Assembly: GCA_024349245.1 (NCBI GenBank)
Contig: JALDNG010000026.1
Coordinates: 730,501 to 794,500, forward strand
Reading direction: 5' to 3'
Length of the DNA: 64,000 nt
Origin: Neodontobutis hainanensis
Taxonomy: Eukaryota > Chordata > Actinopteri > Gobiiformes > Odontobutidae
The position numbers and the translations under genes are program-made. Numbering within the stretch: position 1 is the stretch's first letter; each line of letters opens with the position of its first letter. This document shows, one piece after another, positions 34,999 through 48,619 of this stretch. The notes beneath the pieces were generated by a model. The model worked only from the letters and a program-made list of their open reading frames with translations, had not been told where the DNA came from and did no database searches.

Positions 34999-37900
34999 AT
35001 GAATAGCGAGGAGGAGTTTTACGATGCTGAGACAGGTGGGACTGCCTGCTACACAGTGAGCTAGAACGGCTTACCCTTGTAAGCTATTTCCTCTCTAACC
35101 TTCAGTCTCCATCCCTCAGGACTGGAGTCAGATGATTCCTGTGAGGTTAGCTTCAAAGATGCCCTGGTGTTTGACAGCAAGACAAAAGGTAGCAGTGCCT
35201 CACAGGAAAATGGAGTGTGGCAGCGCAGGTAAAGAACTGTGAGGCTGTTAATTGTGTTGTTTAGCTGACACACGTTTACCAAGTTGTATGAAAGAACATA
35301 TGTTGGTACTGCTGTTCAGCCAAGAAAATTGTGTTAAATTTTGATATTCTTTCACTGTTCGTTACAGCTGTTAACCAACAATTTCTAACTATTTTTTTTT
35401 TTACTATATTCTTCACCAGGAAAACCTTGCCGGTTCAAATGATCTCCAGAAACAACTTCAGTGTGTGGAATATATTGAAGAAATGCATTGGCATGGTGAG
35501 CACCACCTGAGAGGTCCCATAATATAAAACCCTTCTCAGCTAAAGATACAGTTAATTTTTAGAGTACAAGATTGTATAATGCCTCCTGTTTGGCTCTTTA
35601 TTCTGTTTTCAATACCTTAGCATATACTTGCATATGTTGACATTCAACAGTATAATACAGTTAACAGCTTGCCCCAATGTTTAAGTTTTAAGTTTGTTTA
35701 AGTTATTTAACATGTAAAAATACATCAACTATTTGCAGGAACTTTCCAAAATAGCAATGCCTGTTGTGTTTAATGAGCCGCTGAGCTTTCTTCAGAGAAT
35801 CTCGGAGTACATGGAACACACTCAACTCATTCACAAAGCCTGCAGCTTGTCCGACTCTTTAGACCGCATGCAGGTGGACGTAACGCTTGTTTTTTGATTA
35901 TTTACTTTAATGTACATGACCTTTAACCTAACCTCCTCTTTGCCAGGTTGTAGCTGCGTTTGCGGTTTCAGCTGTAGCATCTCAGTGGGAACGGACTGGA
36001 AAGCCATTTAATCCGTTACTTGGGGAGACATTTGAACTCATAAGGTATTGGATATTTGGGAAATCTCAAATGTCCCATGCAAATTTGTAATATACATTTT
36101 TTTCTTGTATTTGTAAGGGAGGATGAAGGCTACAGATTGATCTCGGAGCAGGTGAGCCATCATCCCCCGATCAGTGCCTTTCATGCTGAGTCTCTGAAAC
36201 AGGAGTTTGTGTTTCATGGCTCCATTTACCCCAAATTAAAGTTCTGGGGCAAAAGCGTTGAGGCTGAGCCCAAAGGTACCATGACGCTGGAGTTAATAAA
36301 GTGAGTGTCTGTTTGTATAAAATTTGTGTCAGTTATACAGACACTCAACATATACTTTTACTTTTTCAGACATAAAGAATTCTATACATGGACAAACCCA
36401 ATGTGCTGTGTGCATAATATCATATTAGGAAAACTCTGGATTGAACAATATGGGACTGTGGAGATTGTCAATCACAGGTACTCTATAATTATTTTTATTT
36501 TCATTTTTTCAAACTTGCTTTAAACCAAACTCTTCTTATCTTTTGCATTCATTGGTCAGCTCTGGAGATAAATGTGTGCTGCACTTTAAACCATGCGGCA
36601 TGTTTGGAAAAGAGCTGCACAAAGTAGAAGGTTATATTCAAGACAAAAGGTACCCGTTGAGAGGCCCAAGAGCCCTTCTAACATGTGTACTAATGTGATG
36701 TATGTTTCCTTTTTTATTAATTCACACCATTTTGTTAAACTAGCAAGAGAAAATTGCGAGTGATATATGGGAAGTGGACTGAGTGCATGTACAGTGTGGA
36801 CCCGAAAGTGTATGAAATGTGCAAAAAATCGGAGAAGAAGGCAGGAGGGGACTCTATAAAGATGAGACAGGTGAGTATGTTTGTTCATGCTTTGCCTTTG
36901 CTGAATGTGAATGTGATGTATTTGAGAAGGACACTACTTCAAGTTAATGCTCACATCAGCTTTACTTGCCTCTGAATGTTTGTGTTTCGATCGGTATCGT
37001 TCCTTTCACAATAACATGCAGTGGCTTAGTCAAAAGTAAGGAAAAAGTGTGTTTGATATCTATAGTGTGCTACGGCTGTTGTTTAGTATGAGTTATGATT
37101 AAAGTGTAGTGTATTCAGTCACTGCCAGCACTCACCCATATGGCCTTGCAGTGACATGCAGTGTTGCTTGAGAGAGACGTGTTGAAGTTGTGGCAGTAGT
37201 TCTATGAATAACCAGTAATGCTCTGAATGTGCCATCACAAATTGTTAGCATGCAGGTTAAAATCATTCTGCTTGGCCTTTGTTTGTGTGTGTAGGAACAT
37301 AGTTGTGAAGAGAAGGAATCAGATGATGTGCCTGAAATTCAAGAGACTGTCACTGTGATACCAGGAAGTGCCTTATTGTGGAGGATAATGCCACGGCCCA
37401 CTCACTCGGCACAGGTAGTTGTCCTATGAGTCCACAAACTAAAACTGTAAAAAAATCCATCCTTTTTTTATTTTTTATAAAAAATGTATTAATTTTATCT
37501 TGTGTAGATGTATAGCTTTACCAGCTTTGCCATGACACTAAACGAGCTGGAGCCGGGCGCAGAGAGACTACTAGCACCAACAGACTGCAGACTGAGGCCT
37601 GACATTAGGGCCATGGAAAATGGAGACATGGGTAAACATTTACTCATTTACCTAATTTAGCTTCCGTTATTGGAGTAAAACCTCATGAATCTATAATGGC
37701 ACACGTTATTGATTTGCAGACACGGCTAGTTCAGAAAAAGAGAGGTTGGAGGAGAAACAGAGGGCTGCACGCAAGGAACGCTCCAGAGAAGACGAGGAAT
37801 GGTCAACAAGGTGAGGGTTTGTTAGCAGTACACTATTTGTGTTTGTATTTGTTGTTATTATTCTTTAGTGGTAAACATGAACTATGCTGAAAATATCTTT

Positions 37901-38119
37901 GTTTTAGATGCTTAGCCTGTTTTGTAATAAGCGGTTGAAAATAAAATGCAAGAATTTATATTTTTGTGCCCTTTTTTGTGTTTTAATCAAACACATGACT
38001 TTTTCTGCATTTTTAGTTGGTTTCATCTGGGAACAAACCCTCACACTGGAGCTGAGGATTGGCTGTACTCGGGTGGATACTTTGACCGGAATTACAGTGA
38101 CTGTCCCAACATTTATTGA
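34999..38119 (+). CDS. osbpl2: Oxysterol-binding protein-like 2 (ORP2)
   Basis: This is a lipid-transfer protein that exchanges sterol and phosphoinositide between membranes, without a PH domain. Thirteen coding exons: 34999-35035, 35120-35228, 35420-35495, 35739-35873, 35947-36044, 36118-36300, 36370-36477, 36560-36649, 36744-36870, 37295-37414, 37508-37631, 37720-37810, 38017-38119. They give 466 aa, close to human OSBPL2 (480). The N-terminus MNSEEEFYDAETG matches the family. The ORD follows with the signature EQVSHHPP at about residues 162-169, whose His pair binds phosphoinositide phosphate. The C-terminus WLYSGGYFDRNYSDCPNIY is also typical. It lies directly upstream of adrm1 on the same strand, the same neighbours as in human 20q13.33. 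No breaks are seen. Confidence 0.96.
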
Positions 38120-39260
38120 CGTTTGATGCTCTTCAGCGCCTCTCTGAAAGGGTTTACTTTTTTGATAAGAGATTGTGTCGTTGTGACACACACTAGTACT
38201 GTTTTTGTGTTGAATCAAGCTGTTATGATGTGTGTGTGGCAATTTGTCACTGTCTCAGAATTGTCCACAAGAGAAGTAATGTAGACAAAGTTTTTAGTTT
38301 ACTTAAAAATTGAACCATCACAATGTGTCATAATTACTATGATAATAGTATGTTACACAATTATATTAAGGTTATAAAGCACTGAAATGTCACTTCTTTC
38401 TTAACATCAACCTTATGTCTCTTCCAAATATCTGGGGTTATTAAAACACATCTGCTACTTTTATAACTATTTGAATATTACGTTAGCACTAAATGTCCCC
38501 ATGTCACAAATGAAATAATAGTCTGTGAATGGCACTTATAAATGAAAGCTGCTTATATTTATGTTTGCTAGCACCATAGACATAGTGTTGGTACATCGAA
38601 CTGTTGTCTGCTGTAAAATAGATGTCTATAGTACCTGGTGCATGCACCATCACCAAGGTGTCTCTTTATACAAGTGAAAGCCATAAAATGTTTACTGCAC
38701 TGTGAAAATGACTCCATTAAAGGGCCAAAAGTGTTCAGGCAAAGTTATAAAGTGTGTCTTGGTTAAAACTCTGTAGCCATGATACAAGGGTTGAGAGCTG
38801 ATACAATCTAACCTGAACTTTATACAGTCTCTAACATCAGCAAACCTATGCAAATTAATCTTTCCACTTTGCCCTTGAAAATTAAAAAAATATAGAAAAA
38901 CATAATTCCTTTTATTTTCACACTATATAAATTATTCTTTCTGTGACGCTAACTTACCTTGAGCAGTGCAATTGTTTCAATTGTTGACAACAGAGGTGTT
39001 CTTTATCTTTCCAAGCACTTGCAAGGCTTTTAGAATGCTCAGCCTTATGCTTATATGATAGCATCACACCCACTAGATGCTTTTGAAACATTTTCTCATT
39101 TCATGTCAATTTCTGAGAATGACTCAGAGCTGCTGGTCATTCTGATTGTTTTGTGTAGAACCTTCAAAAATGTTTACATTGATATTTGTTTTTACGTTTT
39201 CCACAAGCACATCCATAACATGCCAACACATTTAAGAAATAAATTATAAACCATTGGAAA
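38120..39260 (+). terminator. osbpl2 3' UTR with polyadenylation signal
   Basis: AT-rich non-coding DNA follows the stop codon. AATAAA at 39238-39243 is a suitable signal, giving a 3' UTR of about 1.1 kb. No other gene is seen in it. Confidence 0.5.
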
Positions 39261-40203
39261 TATCAATATCTGAAGTTTTCTTTCAAATGGAGAATTTTTT
39301 TCACATTTGTGCACATGACCTGAAGTAATGAGTCTACACAATTACTCCATCTTAAAAAGGTGTCTAAATACATAATCATTGTGTATTCAAAAAAGCATAC
39401 AAAATGTTGACTGTCTATGTTAGGATCTTGATTTGTTTTATACAACACCAAAGAATAACCCAGGGTTCCATTGTAAGTTATTATTGTACTGTTATGATTG
39501 CTCACATAACAACATATCCTTATTTAATTTCTTCCAAAAAAAAACATTTACATTTATACTAATTTTATTTAAAACATTTTGTTCATTTCATTTGTGTAAA
39601 AGACTGCAGGTGAGCTGTGGCTTCTCTACCAAACGTGTACGTGATGTTGTAAGGCTTTGAACATTGGCAGACGGCTTGACCAATCACAACCAGGCACTTC
39701 TTCCCTTCAGCCAATCATGACCATCCTCCCTGAGACTGGACATTGTGGGGTTAGAAAATATAACAGAGCGGAATGTAAGTACGATTGTCCATCTGCTTTT
39801 TATGTTTGAGCTTTATTTGAGGCATGTTTATAAAAATCAAATAAAGAAACTCATTTGAGAGAGTATTTTGCTAAAAGGCTGCTGCTGGGCTGCTGCTAGC
39901 TAGGGATGCAGAGTCATCCATGATGCGTCTGTGGATGATGTCTGCCCCAGTAGCGTTTTTTAACGGGATGAACTGCAACAATTATAATATATATATACTA
40001 TATACTATATTTCAGTCAGAGAAACCAATGTGGATTGTTATGCATGTTGTTATTGAGATTAGACCGACGTGCAGACCATTATACTATCGTATGACAGCCT
40101 AATGTCTAGTTTACACTAGTTTATTAATAATGCTGTGTTTTTTTCCCTGTATTATAGCCGACTGACCCTTGCCTTTCTCAGTAACAGCCCTTACCTCCTC
40201 ATT
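39261..40203 (+). promoter_or_regulatory. adrm1 promoter and 5' UTR exons
   Basis: Two CCAAT boxes (CCAATCACAACC near 39679, CCAATCATGACC near 39711) precede a GAGCGGAAT-GTAAGT donor at about 39774, which fits a short non-coding first exon. The next exon starts after TATTATAG at 40157 and carries 46 bases of 5' UTR before the ATG. Left of 39660 nothing is recognised. Confidence 0.5.
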
Positions 40204-43200
40204 ATGGCATCTGGAGCTTTGTTTCCCAGCATGGTGTCTGGGTCCCGTGGCTCCTCCAGTAAATACCTGGTCGAGTTTCGGGCTGGGAAGATGACTATGA
40301 AAGGTAGCACTGTGACCCCTGATAAACGTAAGGGCCAGGTGTACATCCAGCAAACTGACGACTCTCTCATTCATTTCTGCTGGAAGGACCGGACCACTGG
40401 AAACGTGGATGATGTAGGTGCCTCTGTGCAAGCTGTCCTATTACTTTAGCTGTTAATAATCTCAATATTATACTTAAGACTATCTATTGTTCTGGTTTAG
40501 GACCTGATCATATTCCCTGATGATTGCGAGTTTAAACGGGTGAACCAGTGCACCACCGGACGAGTCTATGTGCTAAAATTTAAAGCAGGATCTAAAAGAC
40601 TCTTTTTCTGGATGCAGGTATGTGTTACAGAAAATATGTATGCTTATAATAATATAATATCAATATATATATTTATTACAACTACATTTAGAGGTAAAAA
40701 AGCTTAAGATTAGATTGTTTAGTTATATTTGACTTTACCAAGAAATCTTTACCAAGATTTCTAATTTCAGGAGCCCAAGACAGATAAGGATGAAGAGTAC
40801 TGTCGTAAAGTGAATGAGTATCTGAATAATCCTCCCATGCCTGGTGCTCTGGGCAGTGCCGGCAGTGGAGGACATGATTTGTCTGCTCTTGGAGGTAATG
40901 ATTCACTGCTTATTTTTTGTAACTCTTTGAATCTAATATATATGTTATTATTGAGTTCTTTCCTGTGTTTGGTGTAAAGGTGAAGGCGGTCTGCAGAGCC
41001 TGCTGGGGAACATGAGCCACAACCAGCTCATGCAGCTTATTGGACCAACTGGACTGGGCGGGATCGGTGAGCTGTCAGAATTCCATTATAAAGTGAACAC
41101 AGCGTGGAAAGGACACTTATAAGACATATCTTCAAACTGATCTTAACAGCAGTTGGTCATTACAGCTGTCAATACATTGTGTCTGTCTTCTCTCTAGCAC
41201 GCTTCACATTATACTCCACTGACTGTAGAAGTTCTAGCTCTGGGATAACATACATTAAATATTCAGATGACACAGTTATCATGAAAGCTACCAACACAGA
41301 TGGACAGCTACAGATTGAAATGGACACATTTGCTTGCAGAATGGTGGTCTTGACCTTAACAATGACGAAACAGAAAAGGTTGAATCAAACAAATACTTAG
41401 GCAAACTCACATTCTAACTCAATAGTGAAAACATTTATCTTTCTATAAATGCTTCATTCAGTTAGTCATAACATTCAGTATTACAGCCTGTTTTGGGTTA
41501 CTTAGCCCCATTCATTGCAACCAACTCAATACAATCATCAGACTCAGTTAAATAATTGGACAAAACAAGAATCCCTATACAATCTAAAATAAAAGGGTTA
41601 GTCCAAAAGTCTACAGGTCTTATACCCACATCATTCTGACTCATCTGAACAGTAACCTACCCATAGTATAGTCCTTTTAATCATATTTATCTTATTTATT
41701 TATTTATTATTCTGAATGGATGTTAGGGTCATTGTGGTGCTGTGTTATTTGTAAATGTTTGACTGATGTTTGTTGGTGTTACTTGAATTTTGGTTTGATT
41801 TATTCATTTACTCACAGGTGGTCTCGGAGCATTAGCTGGACCAGGATTGGCTAACCTTCTTAGTAGCAGCAGTGTCCCTGCAGCAAGTAACTCTTCTACA
41901 AGGTATCATACATATTTATCTTTTAATATAAACACATGACACTGTGCCTTTTAAACATGATATTCTTCTCATCACTGTTGGTTTTGAAAATATAATAATG
42001 AAACAGTTTTATGGTGATGGTAATGTATTCTTGTGAAGTGACTTGAAGGAACACAGTGCTTTTGTGATGCTTGTGTTATTATGACAATAAATGCATTTTG
42101 TAGGAATTTAATAAGATTGTAGCAGTTGCAGTTTAATGTACAGTATATTTCTGTCAACAGCCCATCAACAGCTGTGACCCCCACCTCCACCTCCACTGTG
42201 AGTCGTCTTGGCTCATCCCAGGTGCCCACAACTCCCATCACTCCCTCCGCAACCTCAGCAGCCTCCCCCACTATCACCACACCCTCCACACCAGCCACTA
42301 CCTCTCTTGCAGCGGGGGCCTCCAACACCACACAGCCAATACAGCTCAGAGACCTGCAGAGCATCCTGGCCACTATGAATGTGCCTGCCACCAGCCAGGG
42401 AGGTGAGCAGAAACAAAAGATCATCAGAAACAGTGTAATTGTCAATAAACATTCTGTATTGGCTTTGTGATGAAAATCAGTGTAAACTTATGCAAACTTT
42501 AACATGCCTCTAAGAGCTAAAAATACAGTTTGTTACCTGCAGTGGATCTGGCCACAGTTTTGACCCCTGAGATTATGGCTCCCATCCTGGCCAACCCAGA
42601 GGTGCAGCAGAGGCTCCTGCCATACTTGCCATCTGGGGAGTCACTGCCTCAGAGCTCAGAGGAGCTCCAAAACACGCTCAGCTCACCACAGTTTCAGCAA
42701 GTAAGTCAACATTTTCCCTACAAGAGAAAGATGTTCACAGATCTCATTTTCTTCTTTTGAAGGGAATCTGTGTAGCCTTGAAATTCTCCTTAGTTCAGAT
42801 GTCTTTATTCTTGGTAATTTGTATCTCTGCAGGCTTTGAGCATGTTCAGCAGTGCTCTGGCATCTGGACAGTTAGGACCTTTATTGAATCAGTTTGGTTT
42901 GCCAGCAGAGGCTGTGGATGCAGCTAACAAAGGAGGTGAGTGTTAAGACAAATGATAGGTTAAATTACTGCTAACATCATTTTATGAGTAGAAATGATCC
43001 AATATTGACAATATTTAATTTAGCGGATTCTTTATTTCTTTTTCTTAATTTTTTATTGAAGTCTCAGGCAATGGGCTGTGATTGTGGACATGTGTTTTTG
43101 CAGATGTGGAGGCTTTTGCAAAAGCTATGGAAACAGACCCCAAGTCAGACCAGGAAGGAGACAGCAAAGACAAGAAAGACGATGATGAAGATATGAGTTT

Positions 43201-43207
43201 AGATTAG
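40204..43207 (+). CDS. adrm1: Proteasomal ubiquitin receptor ADRM1 (Rpn13)
   Basis: This subunit of the 26S proteasome 19S cap binds ubiquitin chains and the deubiquitinase UCHL5. Nine coding exons: 40204-40413, 40501-40617, 40771-40894, 40980-41066, 41818-41902, 42161-42402, 42543-42700, 42833-42935, 43104-43207. They encode 409 aa (human 407). The N-terminal Pru domain (about residues 17-130) is nearly unchanged: KYLVEFRAGKM, VYIQQTDDSLIHFCWKDR, IFPDDCEFKRV and RLFFWMQEPKTDKDEEYC. A Gly/Ser/Thr/Pro-rich linker follows, then the UCHL5-binding DEUBAD region (LATVLTPEIMAPILANPEVQ to ANKGDVEAFAKAM) and an acidic tail ending DMSLD. The start is the first ATG after the acceptor exon. Downstream AATAAA is at 43338-43343. 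Confidence 0.97.
41110..41690 (+). mobile_element. LINE reverse-transcriptase relic in adrm1 intron 5
   Basis: The + strand shows a fragment like LINE reverse transcriptase around the catalytic site: FTLYSTDCRSSSSGITYIKY followed by SDDTVIM (FxLYxNDC...YADDTV in active copies). Downstream, in other frames, come pieces typical of the region after the polymerase domain (ACFGLLSPIHCNQL, then IIGQNK). Stops and frameshifts are numerous, so it is dead. Boundaries are approximate. Confidence 0.65.
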
Positions 43208-44635
43208 GACTCATTAAGTTAATGTTTAATAGCTGCTACTGCTTGCATATAGATTATTTATTAATATGATAGACATTGTGTCTAAGCCCCTCTTCTTAGC
43301 TGTGTTCACCCTCCAACAGTGTGAAAACGCTCAACTAAATAAACATGCATGTCGGCCATGATCTTGTATCTGTCCCAACACAACACACAAAAGTAAAAAC
43401 CAACAAAACTACACTTAAAGGCTGTGTTTCTTTTTTAATGAGTTTGATTTTTTAAATCCATTGACTTTGCCGTTCCAGCTAAGACGTCACACTGAACATG
43501 ACTGATTTTTATAATACAAAAGGCTTTGCCACAATATACATTTAATACTCACATTTGACACATGTATAAGTAAAATATTGTCTACTGTACTAAATAACAT
43601 GAAAAATACAGTTTAGTCATCTTTGCAAGAACAAGGACCGTCACATCAATAAAGCAGCAGGACTCTGAAATGTCAGTGCTATAACACAGTTAACCATTTC
43701 ATTACCACTATGGTCTCAGGCACTTTTTCACTTGTTCAGTAAGCAGTACAAGTATATTGTGCTGCACAACTAAAAGTGATTTAATTCTGTCCACGGGCTA
43801 AGAGGAGCACCTATAATAAAGCACATCTATTTTTACTATTTTGACACAATCACATTAAAATATTTCTTTGGGTTTTTCCAGCCATCCAAAAATATAAATT
43901 AAAACTCCTGAGAACTGAAAATATGGCAACCGAGAGAAAAACATTCAAGTGCAATTTAAAAAAAAGGTATACGCATACCTGGGTATTGATGTAAAACTCT
44001 GATTCAGTATATCGATGTAAATGTGCCACCACAGTGGTTCATCCTCACAGTATATAAATAAAGTTTTGTGTGAAACATTTCCATGAACACATTAAAAGGT
44101 CACTTCTGTAGTGAAAGACAAACATCTTCACTCAATTATTAATGTTTATGCTAAAACACAGTGAGAGTCACAGTGGCTATAAAGGCATTTACAAAATCTA
44201 CAGTGTTTTTTTTTTTATCATTATCAAAGTCTACTAATAACACAATTCAGGCAGTGCAATCACTAGAAAGATGGAGTTTTTACAAACACATGTCACAAAA
44301 AGTAGTCAAGGATGATGTGCACAAAAAGTTGTTTGTACCAAAGACACAGTACCTCACAAGATACTGAAATAAAAGCACAAGTAACGTGCTCATTAAACAT
44401 CTCTAACGTAGAGGTCATGACAAGGTCAACAATAAAACGTCACACATAAATGCTGAAAAGGACAATCAGAGTCATTAACTAGTTATTAATTTACGAAGAC
44501 AGTCACATCACAACTGACAGAATAAATAGAACCAGAAGTCTTTTGTTTTAAACCCAGCTTATAACCTGGCCAATGTACCACACTCTGCGTCACTTCTCAA
44601 GTTTGACCATTTGGATGAACGTGACAGTAGTCAGC
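43208..44635 (-). terminator. Tail-to-tail 3' UTRs of adrm1 (+) and cables2 (-)
   Basis: adrm1 AATAAA is at 43338-43343. A minus-strand ATTAAA at about 43438-43433 can end cables2, whose 3' UTR would then fill 43430-44635. The two transcripts would end within about 100 bases of each other. No other gene is seen. Confidence 0.45.
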
Positions 44636-47600
44636 CTAGCCCTGCTGCACCAGTCTGCGGTAGTGTGGCATGACCTTGCTCTCAGGAAGGTAAAGCCCCA
44701 TTTCCAAAGCAACCAGCACAGGGAACTCCAGAGGAATCAACTCACGCCTGTTAATTCGGAAACGCTCTTCTAGCTTCTGCTCGTTCACAGAGAAAGGAAC
44801 AGATCAGAGAAACACATCATCAGGTTGGTTCACAGAAACAATGGCTGTACAAAACTGAATTAATCAAAAGGCAACGTGTGTCTCTGCTGCTCTGATGTAA
44901 AGGCTGTTTTATTATACCTTGAATATGTCTTTGTCAATAATTAGTTATTATCAGTTTTAATCTTCAACACTATTTCAAATATCATCTGCAATTTTTCTTT
45001 AATCTATTCAAACAGTTGTTTTGTCCTTTGGTTTCTTTACTCTTACTGTTTTTTTTGTTTACTCACGTCGATGAGCTGTTTGACGTCTGGCTTCCTCAGA
45101 TCACTGCTGATTTTTGCAGCCAGCAGCACACATGCAGCAGCCACCAGCTTCCTGTTCTGCTTGTTGAACCGGCCTTGCAGCACCAACTTCTCAAAGTAAA
45201 CAAAAGCCATTGCTATAGTGACCGGCTGTAGGCCACACTCCTCGCTCACTGCCCGCATCTCCCTCTTCAAGCTAAAGAAGAGGAAAATTGTGAGTGTGAC
45301 TCATACACAGCATTATAAAAAAAACACAACAGAAAGGCTAAACTTGTAGCTAAGCTAAGAGTTATACCTTCTGATTTTACTAAGTGTGAGCTTGATGTGT
45401 GGAAACCTTTCCTTGAATGTCTCATTCATGTCCTTTTTCAGGTCCGATGGTTTCACGTACTCAATAACAGTGGTCTGCAAAAAATATATCAGTGTTAATT
45501 AGTCTTGTTATTCAAAAGCTGGAAACTGGAAAATAATTTGCTATCAACCTTTACTGTTTGTGTTGTAAATTGACACAGTAAGCTGTTTCACCCACAGTTA
45601 TAATGGAGGTTATGTCTTATGACAAGAACTACACAGCAGCAGTAAAATCATGAGACTTAATGGGTGCATTTTTTTTTTTTTTTGTTTACAAAGTTGGGTC
45701 AGTGGATACAACATTACTTGAATATCTGTTTTTAATCATGAAAATGTGTTGTAAAAATGAGTTCAAATCCCCTGAAATATATACTAGCCAATTATGATGT
45801 GACAAAGATTAAATATGAATTAAACCAAATTTGTGTGACCATCAAATAGGAGATGGATCTGAAGCTTTTGCTATTTGGCAATTGTATTATTATAAATGTT
45901 GTTTTTATGAAGGGCATTTTATGACCACTGTTTGGTTCCACTCCTTACCACATATGATGCAAAGATTAGGACTCTTTTGTGTCTCCCACAAGGCCATTGG
46001 GGGTCACTAAGTAGATTAGGGTCATATTCTGCCACATCCTCGGTGTCTGCAAACACAAACACAGTGTCAATTACACACACACACAACATAATAACTGTGT
46101 GTTCATATGTCAGAACAAGAGCTGTGACATACATGGGTCTTGTGCCACTGAATTGTTTAGACGGGCAGGGGTGAAGTTTTTTTGACCGTTGCTACGGTAA
46201 CGTGACTGCGGAGTCTGGGCTATGCAGTTCTCTGGCATGCTAATACTCTTCTGTCTCACCAGGGCATTGGTTGGATAAAGAAACTGGGCATATGACACAG
46301 TCTGAGAAGAAAAAAATACATGAAGTAAAAGGTACTGAATGACACAAATATAATTTAAATGTTGGTGGTAGGTGCTCTACCTTGCCAAAAGCACTCAGTT
46401 CCATTCCTTCCAATGACGGCAGCAGGTCAGCAATGACCACTGAGGACAGTCTTTGTCTCTGAGCATCAAGCTTAGTATCACTGTTTGAAAAGGGAGGAGA
46501 TGCAAGTCACTTGGAGCATGTACACCACTAATATAATCCTGACAATGATCATGAGTCACACAGGACAATGATGAAACAGAAAGTGGAGGAGGAATTGCTC
46601 TCTGCATGGGGTGGCGCTTTCTTTGTACCTGAGGTGAGCACTCTCTCCATAGGGCAGCACTGAGAAAGCGGCATATAGCGACCTCTTGGCACAAATCAGC
46701 ATGATCCTGCAGGACACAGCAAGTAAAGGCAGACAAAACAGATGGCGAGTCAGTCTACAAACAACAACTACAGTCACTGGTACTCCATAATTACTGTACT
46801 CACTACACTTCACAGTGCTGCCTTCAATACCATTCAACATTTAACTACAAAATCTACTGCGTCAAGAAGGAGCGTCATTTACAGGCTACAGTTGGGTAAG
46901 GTACAACAACAAATCACATCCTATTCTATCTGATGCCTTTACAACTTCTCCTTCACACTCACTAAACCACAAAACACCAGGAGCTGTATTGTCACAAAAC
47001 ACCAACTAATATCAGTCAGCAACCTGTACCATGGATGCTCGGCAATAAACCACCAGGTCAGACCTTGAGGGAGAGAAATTATAACTCTTACAACGGATTA
47101 GATCAAAATAAAGTCTGCTGCCACCTATACTCACATCTAACATTTTTGTCCCCCATGATTTTCTAGCTAGAAAGTTAAATCTACTGAGAGCTAGATGTGA
47201 CAAATGTTTGTGGGTATGAACATGAAGTGAGATGAAATGTTATTACACAATAAAATAAACTGGAAGGGAATTTGTCACATGAAGATTTAAAAAGTCAATC
47301 AAAGTGTAAACAATCTATCAGATAAGGCAAAGCCAGCCGACATGCAAAAGTATATTTTTGTCCTATCTTACTTTACTGTTGGTGCAATTTTGTTTTAGAT
47401 TTTCACACTGCACCTTTTTCAGCCTCTGCTAATCTTCCAAAAGGTGATTAAATTCATTGTAGCAATCACCATTCAGCAGCTGTACTATGCAGGCAAAACT
47501 AAGTCTCTAAGTAGAGTTACAGTTAAGCTGCTTATTACGATATTAGCAGAAAGAGTATGTCATTGCTTTTAACTTAAAGGGCACATACAAGAATGAAAAC

Positions 47601-48568
47601 TTTTACTTTAAAACTATTGTTTGGTGGTATGAATAGATGCACAACCTTCCAAAACTTACCTACATCCACGAGTGTCATACTGCCGCATACTCTTGATAAA
47701 GTGGACTTTCTTTGGCACCTTAGGTCCAGGGGAACCAGATACATTTCTCAACCTGAATAATGATAAAATAAAAACATGGTAAACGTGATTAAAGTTGACA
47801 AAATAAACCACAATTTTAAAGCCACACTAGCATCTTAATTTTAAAATGGTGCCCGGAGTGAGATCATCCCAATCAATGGCGAATAAGGTAATGGCACTAA
47901 TTTAGTTATATTATTACATAGATTGTCAAAAACATAAAGACATTGTTCAGTTAGGTTATGTGGTGCTCAAATTTCCTATTGTATGCGGAAGTAAGATGCT
48001 GATTTAACACACACAAGCTAGTACATCCTCCTCACCTTTTTTGTGAGTCCTGGGCACTGCTGACCGGAGCTGGGCTCAGAGCGGGGGTGGACTTGACACG
48101 GGTACAGGGCTGGTGTCCAGCAGACAGCGGAGACATAGTGGGGATATCAGGAGGCAAGGCTTCGGCCGCATTACAGCCCTCCAAAAATACCTCGTTGGCC
48201 CCTGCTGGTCCCGGAGACATTACCAAAGAAGGTCGGAAAGGACTGACCACGCCGGGAAAACTGGATGAAGAACCGCTACCGGCGACAGAAGGTTCGGTCA
48301 CCTGGGCGAGGCTGCCTTGGCTCCCAGCTGCCAGCAAAGCAACTGAATCACCACTGTCTCTGTGTCGCTGCTCCTCGACGGCTTTATGCTCATTATTTCC
48401 ATCGCTAAGCTGACGTTGTGGTCGTCCATCGAGAGAGATATTTGTGAGAAATGAGAGCGCTGCCTGTCTTCTCCTGGAGTCTTTTACCTTTTTCCGCTGC
48501 TCGGTGTGTGTCTTCGATGTTTTATTGCTACTGCTGGTTGAATGCAGACCGCACACAGCGGTCGCCAT
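44636..48568 (-). CDS. cables2: CDK5 and ABL1 enzyme substrate 2 (cyclin-box protein)
   Basis: Nine coding exons on minus: 48036-48568, 47660-47752, 46629-46706, 46381-46480, 46133-46301, 45949-46046, 45368-45474, 45067-45271, 44636-44776; phases agree (507 aa; human CABLES2 about 478). The first exon is low-complexity, with RRRQAALSFLTNISLDGRP as its conserved core. The middle has KVPKKVHFIKSMRQYDTRG and SLYAAFSVLPYGES. EYDPNLLSDPQWPCGRHKRV is a family hallmark. The C-terminal cyclin-like domain runs from about residue 355 (VKPSDLKKDMNETFKERFPH, IAMAFVYFEKLVL, LVAAACVLLAAKISSDL, LEFPVLVALEMGLYLPE). CABLES proteins link CDKs to ABL-type kinases; the role of CABLES2 is less defined. Synteny with adrm1 and osbpl2 agrees with human 20q13.33. 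Confidence 0.95.
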
Positions 48569-48619
48569 TCTAGTTTGAACCGAGGATGTTGAACGACGGC
48601 AAAGAAACCGGTACAGCAG

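Noticed and set aside
41104..41400. 98-codon frame as a nested gene in adrm1
   Set aside because: It is part of a LINE reverse-transcriptase relic, broken on both sides.
46395..46840. Overlapping minus frames running through cables2 introns 3-4
   Set aside because: They read through intron sequence; the spliced exons 46629-46706 and 46381-46480 match CABLES2 in other frames.
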